Positions 5,069-12,237 of a stretch of 15,996 bases of DNA are shown here, in pieces; positions within the stretch are counted from its first letter, which is position 1, and each line of letters starts with the position of its first letter. This DNA comes from Candidatus Woesearchaeota archaeon (GTDB taxonomy: Archaea; Nanobdellota; Nanobdellia; Woesearchaeales; SM23-78). The notes beneath the pieces are model-generated. The model did no database searches and was not told where the DNA came from. It saw nothing but the letters and a program-made list of their open reading frames with translations. The translations under genes and the position numbers were made by a program. The stretch is taken from assembly GCA_016933095.1 (NCBI GenBank), contig JAFGBP010000064.1, positions 1 through 15,996 on the forward strand, written 5' to 3'.

Positions 5069-5956
5069 TTAATTCTTTCTTATCTTCGCTACAAAGAACC
5101 CTTGAGTCCCTGTCTTGTGAGGCCACAGCCTCCTGCACTTAGCGATTTCAGGATCGAGTTGCCTGCCAAAGACCTTTGTCAACCCGGGCTCTCCGACTCC
5201 AAGGTCGACTTTCTCAAGGACCAAGTCCTTGTAAGTTGAGAGCATCCAGTCCATGTTCTCCTCGTTCTCTTCTGGCTCGAGCGAGCATGTAGAATAAACA
5301 AGCACGCCGCGTGGATTTAGTACTGCCAAGGCTGCGTCTATCAGCTTGCGCTGGACCTTGACTACTTCTTTCAAGTCTTCGACCTGGCGCTTCTTGAACC
5401 ATTCAGGGTCTGTTGCGAAGTTGCCGCTGCAAGGAGCATCGAGGAGCACCTTGTCGAACTTCCTTCCCAAGTCATGCTCAATGTCCTCTGCATACACCGC
5501 GTCTTTCTTGTAGACAAGGCAGTTCGAGACACCACACCGCTCTAAGTTGTTCTTGAGAGCAGGAAGCCTTGGATTATTGGCATCAAGGGCTATGATGAGC
5601 CCATGGTTCTGCATCATGGCGGCCATCTGCGTCGTCTTGCTGCCCGGGGCGGCGCACATATCAAGCACAGTCTCTCCCGGCCTCGGATCCAAGACCTCAG
5701 AAGGAATCTGGCTCGCTGCCTCCTGGATGTAGATTAGGCCTAGGAAGTGCTCAGGCATTGCGCCGACTGTGAACTGCGACTTGAAATAGTAGCCGTGCTG
5801 CAGGAATGAAATCTTCATGAGAATCGCGTTGAGGCGCTTCTTTAATGAATCATCATCGGTCTTGAGAGTGTTTATCCTTAAGGCCTGCGCTATCTCGATA
5901 CTCTTGGGGTCGAACTTCTCGCCTAACTCGTCATACCGTTCAAGGAATTCGTTCAT
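5069..5956 (-). CDS. RNA (cytosine-5-)-methyltransferase, NSUN/RsmB family
   Basis: Transfers methyl from S-adenosylmethionine to C5 of a cytosine in tRNA or rRNA. Seen in order: RINTLK (28-32) of the N-terminal RNA-binding lobe, IYIQEAASQIP, SAM loop LDMCAAPGSKTTQ (98-110), ALDAN (123-127), LLDAPCSGNF with Cys176, and YSTCSLEPEENE with the nucleophile Cys224. GFFVAKIRKN closes the fold. At 295 residues it matches the short archaeal NOP2/NSUN6-like enzymes that lack a PUA domain. Motif IV ends GNF rather than GTG. The ATG at 5956 lies 28 bases from a TATA element (5978-5988) shared with the divergent HExxH gene, so the message is probably leaderless. The target cytosine cannot be told from sequence. 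Confidence 0.92.
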   Translation of the reverse strand: MNEFLERYDELGEKFDPKSIEIAQALRINTLKTDDDSLKKRLNAILMKISFLQHGYYFKSQFTVGAMPEHFLGLIYIQEAASQIPSEVLDPRPGETVLDMCAAPGSKTTQMAAMMQNHGLIIALDANNPRLPALKNNLERCGVSNCLVYKKDAVYAEDIEHDLGRKFDKVLLDAPCSGNFATDPEWFKKRQVEDLKEVVKVQRKLIDAALAVLNPRGVLVYSTCSLEPEENEENMDWMLSTYKDLVLEKVDLGVGEPGLTKVFGRQLDPEIAKCRRLWPHKTGTQGFFVAKIRKN

Positions 5957-5977
5957 GGAAAGAAATAGCTTCGAAGG

Positions 5978-5988
5978 ATATATAAATT
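5978..5988. promoter_or_regulatory. Shared bidirectional TATA element
   Basis: Reads ATATATAAAT on the plus strand and ATTTATATAT on the minus strand. The minus-strand ATG (5956) and plus-strand ATG (6012) lie about 28 and 29 bases from its centre, both right for leaderless transcripts. There is room for only one TBP site. Confidence 0.6.
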
Positions 5989-6011
5989 ATGTGTTATTTC
6001 CTGGCGGCAGG

Positions 6012-6584
6012 ATGCATAGGGTTAGCTATGATGAAGCGATGGCAAAGCCAAGTTTGCGACAGGCATATCTGGATAGTTTGGGCTGGGAAAGAGTTATGCC
6101 TTGGGTCGGTTCGGTGAGGTATAACATTAGCCAGTTGGAAGGCGAGGGCCGAATGTATGTGGATACACGCGCATTCCAGAAGAGTCAGGGCACAAATTCA
6201 ATGGATACCAAAAACCCTAAGGTCCAGTTCGCTCCGATACATGTAAATCCCAAGGCATTTCATGAGGAGGTCTATCCGTTTGAAGATGACTTCCTATGCG
6301 CGCTCATACATCACGAAGGCTATCATGCAAGGGAGATGCATTATGCAGGAGATTTCTTCTGGAAAATGCCTACGAACTCCTCTTTCTCGAACAAGCATCT
6401 CCATATGCTGTTATGTGAATACAGGGCTTATAGCAATGAGTATCTTCATCTGAAACCTGAAAATTCAGAATTATATGTGAAAGAAATAACTCAGATATTG
6501 GACTTGATCCCGTTGATTATACGAGAGCATGTAACAGAGAAGGAAGCCCAACAATTATTGCTTGAACACAAGCCGCTCTGGTAA
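6012..6584 (+). CDS. Putative HExxH zinc metallopeptidase-like protein
   Basis: 190-residue soluble protein with the zinc-protease signature HEGYH (His101, Glu102, His105) within ALIHHEGYHAREMHYAG, and a downstream CEYRAYSNEY (135-144) whose Glu136 or Glu143 is placed to be the third zinc ligand, as in gluzincins with an ExxA-type helix. No signal peptide or membrane segment, so cytoplasmic. The N-terminal 100 residues match nothing I recognise. The frame is open back to 5817, but that part is antisense to the methyltransferase. The ATG at 6012 is chosen because it lies 29 bases after the TATA element. It converges on hpt with a 14-base gap. Enzyme activity is inferred from the motif; substrate unknown. 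It could also be a non-proteolytic metal protein. Confidence 0.78.
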   Translation: MHRVSYDEAMAKPSLRQAYLDSLGWERVMPWVGSVRYNISQLEGEGRMYVDTRAFQKSQGTNSMDTKNPKVQFAPIHVNPKAFHEEVYPFEDDFLCALIHHEGYHAREMHYAGDFFWKMPTNSSFSNKHLHMLLCEYRAYSNEYLHLKPENSELYVKEITQILDLIPLIIREHVTEKEAQQLLLEHKPLW

Positions 6585-6598
6585 AATGCCCGACTTAC

Positions 6599-7192
6599 TC
6601 ATGACAAACCTTCCTTGTAGCAGATACAAGGCAAATCCCTATATTTTCCATCCAGGTCAAGCCCGAATCCTATCACGAAGAGGTTGTCGATTTGCTGTCG
6701 ACAGTAATCCGGCGTCAAGCCTTTCACCTGCCTTCTGGAGGGCTTGTCAAGAAGCGATGCGACCTTAACCTCTGACGCTCCCTTGTGCTCCAGAAGATAG
6801 CTCTTCAGGAAAGCGATCGTCCGACCGGTATCCACTATGTCTTCGAGCAGCAGGACCTTTCGTCCTCGGAGGTCTCCTTTCACGTCATCGCGCAGGTCTA
6901 TGAATCCGGATGACTGAGTGGCCTCGTAGCTCTTTACCCTGATGTACTCCATCTCAGGGAAGAGGTCTATCTTGTTGGTTTCCTGAATAAACCTTTCTGC
7001 AAATGGCTTGGCCCCATGAAGTATCGCGATAAGATAAGGATATTCTTGCCAGAAGTTATCCGTGGCAATATCAAGAGCAAGACCCCTGACAATCCTGTTG
7101 ACCCTCCTCGGCTGGATAAGCACCTTAAATCCTTGCGATGTTAAGTCTGCTGGCAGAGCATACTCGCTCGCCATGCCCGCGTAAACGCTCAT
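6599..7192 (-). CDS. hpt: Hypoxanthine(-guanine) phosphoribosyltransferase
   Basis: Salvages hypoxanthine and probably guanine with PRPP to give IMP/GMP. Type I phosphoribosyltransferase: AILHGAKPFAERFI (57-69), flexible loop VKSYEATQSSG (86-96), PRPP loop LLLEDIVDTGRT (114-125) with acidic pair Glu117/Asp118 and Asp121, purine-contact segment LLDKPSRR (147-154), and FVIGFGLDLDGKYRDLP (172-188). These closely follow the classical HPRT layout more than the short archaeal PurR-like Hpt. Length 197 is normal, with about 25 extra residues at the N-terminus. Its ATG overlaps the stop of the NFACT gene by four bases (ATGA), so translation is probably coupled. Last gene of a three-gene operon behind an Lrp protein. 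The link to the NFACT gene is positional only. Confidence 0.92.
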   Translation of the reverse strand: MSVYAGMASEYALPADLTSQGFKVLIQPRRVNRIVRGLALDIATDNFWQEYPYLIAILHGAKPFAERFIQETNKIDLFPEMEYIRVKSYEATQSSGFIDLRDDVKGDLRGRKVLLLEDIVDTGRTIAFLKSYLLEHKGASEVKVASLLDKPSRRQVKGLTPDYCRQQIDNLFVIGFGLDLDGKYRDLPCICYKEGLS

Positions 7193-8334
7193 AGTTCCAC
7201 CACTACCTTTCCGGTCTTGCCGTCGATATCCTTAATTATCTTATGATCCTTATATTTCTTCTTAAGCTCGTCCCAACCCATCTTCTTCCTGTCAGCGTTT
7301 ATCGCGTCAAGCGCTTCCTTGACATCGGTGTAGTGCTCGTATATGAGTTCTCCTTTGCGCTGGTTGTCAGCAACTCCTTTCTCAAGGGCTGCGAGCCGCT
7401 CCTCCTGCTTCCGGATGATCACCGAGAGCTTATCCTCCTTGCCCTTCTTCTCCTTGGCCTCGCGCTCCTCGCTGGCAGAGTGCATCTTGTCAGTCAAGAC
7501 GTCGTCAAGCGCCTTGTTGAAAGAATCATAAGCTTTCGTGAGAGCGAGCCCTGTCTTGATCGGGAGCACGTGGCCCTCAAAGACGTTCGCCTCTATATTC
7601 TCACCAATCATCTCTTTCAGCTTATCATAAGCCTTCTTTGAATCAGCCGCGCCTAGATCAATCTTGTTCTTGTCGATGCCGGCGCGCCTGCAAAGCTCCT
7701 CTGCATACACTCCTCCGAGGCTGAGGTCCATTGCAAACACCTTCACGATGGAATCCCGTTTTGCATTCCCGAGCGTCTTCTTGAAATCATCAAACGAAAG
7801 ATCAGGCGTGTCTGTCTGGGCAGGAGGATACTCGTACTTCGCTCCTCCACGGATAGTCCTCGCCTCCCAGCTCTGGCTCTCGAGCAGGCCTTTGATCTTC
7901 CCGTCGGGAGAGAGGAGTATCATGTTTCCTTTGCTGAAGAGCTCGCACACGAGCGTCAGGTCCATCATCTCGCCTTCGCTTCCAACCGCCCCTGTCTTCG
8001 CATCTTTCTGCTTCACCTCGAACACGATCTCAAGAATCCTCTCAAAGCCCTTCTGACGCACCTCCTTGACCCTTGCATTCCCGAGGTATTTCCTGAGGAA
8101 CGTGCAGAACCCTGGCGGCCTCTCAGGGAAAGAAGACTTGTACTCTGTAAGGTAAGCGGCGCTCGGGAGCTTGACTCGAAGCATCATCTTTCCCGTTCCG
8201 GTCTTGTGGAATATGAAGAGGAAATCCTTAATATCCTCTTCCTGCTCGTAGATCTTATCGACCCTTGCACCCTCCAAGCCTTTCAGCTCCCTGACAAGGA
8301 AATGCAGGTCCAGGGATGAGATTTCTGTCTTCAT
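7189..8334 (-). CDS. NFACT-N/coiled-coil protein (RqcH/Tae2-like) lacking the NFACT-R domain
   Basis: Relative of RqcH/Rqc2, which binds peptidyl-tRNA on split large ribosomal subunits in ribosome quality control. Seen: N-terminal NFACT-N fold with KLPSAAYLTEY, PGFCTFLRKYL and GFERILEI (97-103), where Glu98-Arg99 corresponds to the DR pair of RqcH. ELFSKGNMIL (131-140) follows, then a middle helical region with two candidate helix-hairpin-helix motifs. A coiled coil (about 285-345) runs into GELIYEHYTDVKEAL. Full RqcH proteins are usually more than 550 residues and continue into NFACT-R. This one stops at residue 381, just after VVVEL, the strand that normally leads into that domain. The stop overlaps the hpt start, and its own ATG overlaps the Lrp stop (ATGA both times). 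It is either a split gene with NFACT-R elsewhere or a reduced form. Confidence 0.85.
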   Translation of the reverse strand: MKTEISSLDLHFLVRELKGLEGARVDKIYEQEEDIKDFLFIFHKTGTGKMMLRVKLPSAAYLTEYKSSFPERPPGFCTFLRKYLGNARVKEVRQKGFERILEIVFEVKQKDAKTGAVGSEGEMMDLTLVCELFSKGNMILLSPDGKIKGLLESQSWEARTIRGGAKYEYPPAQTDTPDLSFDDFKKTLGNAKRDSIVKVFAMDLSLGGVYAEELCRRAGIDKNKIDLGAADSKKAYDKLKEMIGENIEANVFEGHVLPIKTGLALTKAYDSFNKALDDVLTDKMHSASEEREAKEKKGKEDKLSVIIRKQEERLAALEKGVADNQRKGELIYEHYTDVKEALDAINADRKKMGWDELKKKYKDHKIIKDIDGKTGKVVVEL

Positions 8335-9317
8335 CTTGCGTTCCTTCCGGTGAGCTCTTCAGGATAATAGCTTATCTTATGCTCCTTGAACACGACGATC
8401 GATTCGTAAATCTTTATCACGTCAGGGTATGACTCCCTCAACGTCTGCAGTATCTGACGGAACTCATCGTTGCTCCTGACATGGATGTCAACCATCAGGT
8501 TATAGAGCCCGATGGTCCTGGTGAGATAGTAAACGTTTTTATGATTTTCGCAGAATGAGAAGAATTCCTTCTTCCTTCGCTCTGAGACTGGCTGGAGCTT
8601 AAGCAGGAGCAGATGCCATTCATATCCCATGCTTGCCACGTCAAGCCTCACCTTATACCCCAGGAGGAGATTCTGTTTCTTCATGGCCTTTATCCTGTAG
8701 GACGCGACGTACATTGGTATCCTCGTAGTCTTCTCTATATCTGTGAGGCTGATCCTTGCATTCGATGATAAGGCCTTGATGAGCGCCAGGCTCGTGGTGT
8801 CCAGCTGGACCTTCTCCTTATTCTCTTCCTGCAAGATCTTGGAGTCAGTGCTTCTTGAGACGAACTTGTAGCTTATGTGTTCGCTCTTAAGCAACATAGT
8901 GAAGTTATAGTCATGCAGGGAATCCCCGAAAAGTTCTATTATCTGAGTCAGATGATGGTCGAATTTCTCCAGGGTGTCTGCGTATATTAGGAGGCACACA
9001 TCCCATCTTCCAATCCCAGTCATGAGCCAGCCGACATAGTCCAGGGTCTCGAGTTTTTTCATGTATTCCTTCTCCTTGGTGGAGGTTATCTTCTCGAGCT
9101 GGATGAACACATAATAGGAGTTGAATCCCATCCTTGATATGTCGAATGTCGTGTAGAATTGAGAGATGACTCCTTTGTCTACCAGGTTGTTTATCCTATA
9201 GTTCACTACTTGCTTGCTAAGTCCGATCTTCTTTGCGATTTGGGAGTCTGGCTGGCGAGAGTCCTTGTCAAGTTCGGCCAGGATTCTCATATCTTTCTTA
9301 GATAATTTCTCTACCAC
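8331..9317 (-). CDS. Tandem Lrp/AsnC-family transcriptional regulator
   Basis: Two consecutive Lrp modules in one chain of 328 residues. The first has a winged-helix (6-50: DMRILAELDKDSRQPDSQIA then SKQVVNYRINNLVDKGVI) and an alpha-beta ligand domain (about 65-150). The second has another helix-turn-helix (about 170-215, SLALIKALSSNARISLTDIE) and ligand domain (about 218-310). A single-module Lrp is about 150 residues, so this is a duplication with strong divergence. GTG at 9317 lies 27 bases from a TATA box, giving a leaderless message; GGAG also lies 9 bases upstream. First gene of an operon with the NFACT protein and hpt, whose control it may govern. The AhbA/AhbB siroheme decarboxylases share this fold, but their sequence signature is not seen. 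Ligand unknown. Confidence 0.88.
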   Translation of the reverse strand: MVEKLSKKDMRILAELDKDSRQPDSQIAKKIGLSKQVVNYRINNLVDKGVISQFYTTFDISRMGFNSYYVFIQLEKITSTKEKEYMKKLETLDYVGWLMTGIGRWDVCLLIYADTLEKFDHHLTQIIELFGDSLHDYNFTMLLKSEHISYKFVSRSTDSKILQEENKEKVQLDTTSLALIKALSSNARISLTDIEKTTRIPMYVASYRIKAMKKQNLLLGYKVRLDVASMGYEWHLLLLKLQPVSERRKKEFFSFCENHKNVYYLTRTIGLYNLMVDIHVRSNDEFRQILQTLRESYPDVIKIYESIVVFKEHKISYYPEELTGRNAR

Positions 9318-9340
9318 AAATATTTACTCCATAATAATCA

Positions 9341-9348
9341 TTTATATA
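9341..9348 (-). promoter_or_regulatory. TATA box of the lrp-NFACT-hpt operon
   Basis: Minus strand TATATAAA preceded by an A-rich recognition element (AGAAAAA). Its centre is 27 bases from the GTG start, so the transcript would begin at or next to that codon. Confidence 0.65.
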
Positions 9349-9382
9349 TTTTTCTAAAATTGTCAAATAATTATCTCAAAAG

Positions 9383-9391
9383 TATTTAATA
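9383..9391 (+). promoter_or_regulatory. TATA-like box of the small plus-strand gene
   Basis: TATTTAATA on the plus strand. A start near 9412 would give a leader of about 58 bases, containing a GCATGC hairpin (9423-9442) and a GGAGG ribosome site. Confidence 0.4.
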
Positions 9392-9422
9392 TTCAAGAGA
9401 GCATAGAATATGAGAGACGAAT

Positions 9423-9442
9423 GCATGCAAAGCAAGGCATGC
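9423..9442 (+). repeat. GCATGC inverted repeat in the leader of the small gene
   Basis: Two GCATGC palindromes (9423-9428 and 9437-9442) separated by eight bases can form a 6-bp hairpin. They lie between the inferred transcription start and the ribosome site of the gene at 9471. Could be an mRNA structure or a protein-binding site. Confidence 0.4.
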
Positions 9443-9470
9443 GGCAAGGCGAAGACCGGAGGAATGCAAG

Positions 9471-9740
9471 ATGAGCTTGGAAGGAAGAATATACCGGGAG
9501 AGACTAATGAAAGAAGCAAAGCTAGGCGTGCAGCTCGAGAAGAAACTGTCCTGCGCAATCGCAGGTGTCCTTAAAGAATATGGCATCAGCGGTCCGTACA
9601 TGTTCAACGTTTACAGGGACGAGAATTACTGCCAAAAGCCAATCTACAAGATCAAAAACAAGACATTGTCAATACCGCAATGGTGCCTGGGCTCAGGCAG
9701 CTCCCAAGTAGATGACCCTGCAAGAATAACCCCAATATAG
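9471..9740 (+). CDS. Small soluble protein of unknown function (89 aa)
   Basis: I do not recognise it. A charged N-terminal helical half (about 1-38, RIYRERLMKEAKLGVQLEKK then AIAGVLKEYGI) is followed by a short beta-like region with aromatic residues (GPYMFNVYRDENY) and a Cys-containing tail (Cys28, Cys54, Cys72). No signal peptide or membrane helix. The start is supported by GGAGG eight bases upstream of the ATG and a TATA-like box at 9383-9391. It is divergent from the Lrp gene (153-base shared intergenic) and converges on glmS with a 21-base gap. Coding is likely because of the ribosome site and the absence of a competing gene on the other strand. Confidence 0.65.
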   Translation: MSLEGRIYRERLMKEAKLGVQLEKKLSCAIAGVLKEYGISGPYMFNVYRDENYCQKPIYKIKNKTLSIPQWCLGSGSSQVDDPARITPI

Positions 9741-9761
9741 AGCTGAGAAGAATAAGTGAAA

Positions 9762-11525
9762 TTACTTCACCGTGACGCTCTTCGCCAGGTTCCTTGGCTT
9801 GTCAATCTCCCTCCCGAGCGCTTCAGCGACATAATAAGCCAGGAGCTGTCCTGCGACGCATGCGAGTATGCCGAACTTGCCGTCGTTGTCAGTGTCGATG
9901 AATACGGTGTTCTTCGCGCTGCCCCGGCACTGCGAGGCATTATTGGTTATGGTGATGATCTCAGCCCCGCGGGCCTCCACTTCCTTGGTGTTGGATACCA
10001 TGTCTTCGTCGTTGCATCCTATGAGGCTGATGACCGGGGTTCCCTTGTCGATCAGCGCAATCGTGCCGTGCTTGAGCTCGCCGCCCATCATGCCTTCTGC
10101 GTGCATGTAGGTTATCTCCTTGACCTTCAGGGCGATCTCTCTTGCAACAGGGTAGGTCTGGCCACGTCCCAGGACGTACGCGTCTCTTGAACTGGAGACT
10201 TGCTTTGCAATCCTCTTGATATCGTCTTTTTGCGAGAATATGCCTTTTATCTTCTCTCCGAGATTCGAGAGGTTGACTTTGTATCCGAATTCCTGCGCAA
10301 GGCGCAGCAGCAGGACTGATTGGTTGACGAAAGCCTTTGTGCTAGCGACCGCAACTTCCTGGCCTGCAAGTATGTTAAGCGAGAGAGCGCTCATCCTCTG
10401 GATCGTTGAGTAAGGCACGTTCACAAGGCTGACTATGGTCGCCTTCTTCTCCTGAGCGTATTTGAGGGCGTCGATGACGTCCATCGTCTCTCCGCTCTGG
10501 CTGATCGCGATGACCAAGGTATCCTTGTCCACGTTCGCGTAGTGCTTGAACTCAGACGCTATGAGGGTCTGGGCTTCTATACCTGTCGTGTGCAGGTAGA
10601 ACGCTCCCAGGAGCGAGGCGTGGTAGCTTGTGCCGCACGCCGCGAAGATTATCTTCCTGGACTTCTTGACAAGCGAGACCAGCTTCTTGAACTGGTCCTT
10701 CTGCTCGTGGTCGAGCGACAACAGCATTCTCGACACAACCAAGGGTTCTTCCTCGATCTCCTTGATCATGAAGTGCTTGTAGTCCTTCTTCTTTCCCTCT
10801 TCCTGGTTCCATTCAAAGGATTGGACCTTCTTCTTGATCAGGGACCCCTTGGCGTCGTAGAACTCGTATGCGCCCGCCTCTACCACTGCGAACTCGTCGT
10901 TCTCGAAGAACACTGCCTTGTCTGTGATGTCTGAGAACGCATAGATGTCTGAGGCCAGGATGTGCTTCTGTATCTGCTTTGCCCCTGCCTTCTTCCCTTC
11001 GCATATCCCTAACACGAGAGGGGAATCCCTCTTGATCGCGTATATCTTATCTTCTCCCTTGATCATCATGAGGATGGCGAAGGTGCCTGAGACTTCCTTG
11101 AGGAAGTCTGAGATGGCTTTCTTCACGCCCTTGCCTTGCTTGATCTTCTCCTCGAAGTAGTGCGCCACCACTTCAGAGTCGGTCTCTGACCTGAACTTGT
11201 GGCCCTGGCGTTCTAGGATGGTCTTTAGCTCCCAATAGTTCTCTATGATGCCATTGTGGGCAATGATAACCTCTCCGTTGCAGGACTCGTGAGGATGAGC
11301 ATTCGCCCGGGTCACGCCTCCGTGAGTGGACCATCGGGTGTGCGCTATCCCAATCCTCGTCAACGACAACCCTTCAGCCTTTATGGCACCGAGGCTCTTC
11401 ACTGTCTTCCTTGAGTCGGAATATCCATATGAGTCATATCCGCGGTATTCAAGCCTCTTCAGTCTCTCCAGAAGAAAACTGACCTTGAAATCGATTCCCG
11501 ATACGACACCTATTATACCGCACAT
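9762..11525 (-). CDS. glmS: Glutamine-fructose-6-phosphate aminotransferase (isomerizing)
   Basis: Makes glucosamine 6-phosphate from fructose 6-phosphate and glutamine, the entry step to UDP-GlcNAc. The N-terminal Ntn glutaminase domain starts MCGIIGVV, where Cys2 becomes the catalytic N-terminal residue after Met removal. IAHTRWSTHGG (60-70) and AHNGIIENYWEL follow. Two SIS domains come next (about 260-420 with AACGTSYHASLLG and ISQSGETMD, then about 440-587 with HAEGMMGGELKHG). The chain ends DKPRNLAKSVTVK, the canonical GlmS tail. Length 587 is normal. ATG at 11525 is chosen over a TTG two codons earlier because the nucleophile must be residue 2. Last gene of a yvcK-HAD-glmS unit; the 60-base gap upstream holds a hairpin. 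GlmS is firm; the regulation is inference. Confidence 0.97.
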   Translation of the reverse strand: MCGIIGVVSGIDFKVSFLLERLKRLEYRGYDSYGYSDSRKTVKSLGAIKAEGLSLTRIGIAHTRWSTHGGVTRANAHPHESCNGEVIIAHNGIIENYWELKTILERQGHKFRSETDSEVVAHYFEEKIKQGKGVKKAISDFLKEVSGTFAILMMIKGEDKIYAIKRDSPLVLGICEGKKAGAKQIQKHILASDIYAFSDITDKAVFFENDEFAVVEAGAYEFYDAKGSLIKKKVQSFEWNQEEGKKKDYKHFMIKEIEEEPLVVSRMLLSLDHEQKDQFKKLVSLVKKSRKIIFAACGTSYHASLLGAFYLHTTGIEAQTLIASEFKHYANVDKDTLVIAISQSGETMDVIDALKYAQEKKATIVSLVNVPYSTIQRMSALSLNILAGQEVAVASTKAFVNQSVLLLRLAQEFGYKVNLSNLGEKIKGIFSQKDDIKRIAKQVSSSRDAYVLGRGQTYPVAREIALKVKEITYMHAEGMMGGELKHGTIALIDKGTPVISLIGCNDEDMVSNTKEVEARGAEIITITNNASQCRGSAKNTVFIDTDNDGKFGILACVAGQLLAYYVAEALGREIDKPRNLAKSVTVK

Positions 11526-11543
11526 ATTCAATCATCTTGAATT

Positions 11544-11579
11544 ACAGCGCGCATCACACAACGCGCCACACGCCTGTAG
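11544..11579 (-). promoter_or_regulatory. Imperfect hairpin ahead of glmS
   Basis: In the 60-base gap between the HAD stop and the glmS start, TACAG pairs with CTGTA at the outer ends and CGCG with CGCG inside, with a 7-base one-sided bulge and a 10-base loop. It could affect processing or translation of glmS mRNA. It is not a glmS ribozyme: far too short and not of that fold. Confidence 0.35.
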
Positions 11580-11585
11580 TCTGCA

Positions 11586-12212
11586 TCAATCATAGACGGC
11601 AATTATTCCTTTGAGTTCTGAAAGCTCTTTGATCTTGTAGTCGCACTCTGCTTCCCGCATGCCCTTGTGCCTAAGGATCTGCACCGTCACCATGCCGAGG
11701 TTCCGTCCTCCAAGGATCTCAGAGTCCGGGTTGTCCCCTATTATCATCACTTCTTTTGGCTGGAGAGAAGATTCCTCCATGAGCGTCTTGAAGATCATCT
11801 CCTTGTTCTTGGGATCGCTCGAGTCGTCGATTATCACCTGCTCGAAATAATCCCTTATCTTCAGGAGGTCAACCTTTGCCTGCTGGACCTTAGGAACTCC
11901 GGACGTCACGAGTATCTTCTTGCCTGGAAGCTTAAGGAGAAGCTTTGCATCATCGTAAGGCTTGATGTGGCTCATGTCCATGAACTCGTAAGCCTCCATG
12001 CCGATGTGGATGACGTCGGCGTTAAGGCCTAGCTGACTCGCCAATATCTTGAAGCCGGTGAAAGCATACCTTTCACGAAGCTGGTTCTCCTGCTCCTCAG
12101 TCATGCCGGCCTCGCGCATCCTCCTGAACATCTCTCCCAGGACAGGCTTGCTAAGCTGGTTGTAGGTATCAAAGAGCGTGTTGTCCAGGTCGAATATCAT
12201 CATCTTTATCAA
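11586..12212 (-). CDS. HAD-superfamily phosphatase
   Basis: Haloacid-dehalogenase-like hydrolase of 208 residues. Motif I is DLDNT (nucleophile Asp8, acid Asp10), motif II is LVTSG (Ser104), motif III is a Lys in DPKNKEM (about 135-137) and motif IV is GDNPDSE (Asp160, Asp163). A helical cap (about 16-85) marks subfamily I. It lies 25 bases after the YvcK-like gene and 60 before glmS, so a sugar-phosphate substrate in amino-sugar metabolism is plausible but unproven. The start is unusual. A TTG at 12212 has GGTG six bases before it and gives the typical MIK-FDLDNT beginning. The ATG three codons on (12203) is too far from that ribosome site. Confidence 0.85.
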   Translation of the reverse strand: MIKMMIFDLDNTLFDTYNQLSKPVLGEMFRRMREAGMTEEQENQLRERYAFTGFKILASQLGLNADVIHIGMEAYEFMDMSHIKPYDDAKLLLKLPGKKILVTSGVPKVQQAKVDLLKIRDYFEQVIIDDSSDPKNKEMIFKTLMEESSLQPKEVMIIGDNPDSEILGGRNLGMVTVQILRHKGMREAECDYKIKELSELKGIIAVYD

Positions 12213-12237
12213 TCAAATCACCCCAGCTCTTTGGAAA

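Noticed and set aside
4827..5138. Minus-strand open frame of 103 codons across the structured leader
   Set aside because: It overlaps the methyltransferase end and the helices, has no start signal, and its sequence is not protein-like in composition.
5817..6011. Extended N-terminus for the HExxH protein
   Set aside because: It would be antisense to the start of the methyltransferase gene and contain the shared TATA element; the ATG at 6012 fits the promoter spacing.
8331..9317. AhbA/AhbB siroheme decarboxylase fusion
   Set aside because: Same two-module fold and size, but the helix-turn-helix parts look intact and the decarboxylase signature residues are not seen.
10542..10934. Plus-strand open frame opposite glmS
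   Set aside because: Low-complexity Leu/Val/Glu shadow of GlmS codons, no start signals.
11526..11585. glmS ribozyme
   Set aside because: That ribozyme is bacterial and over 100 bases with a double pseudoknot; this gap is only 60 bases.
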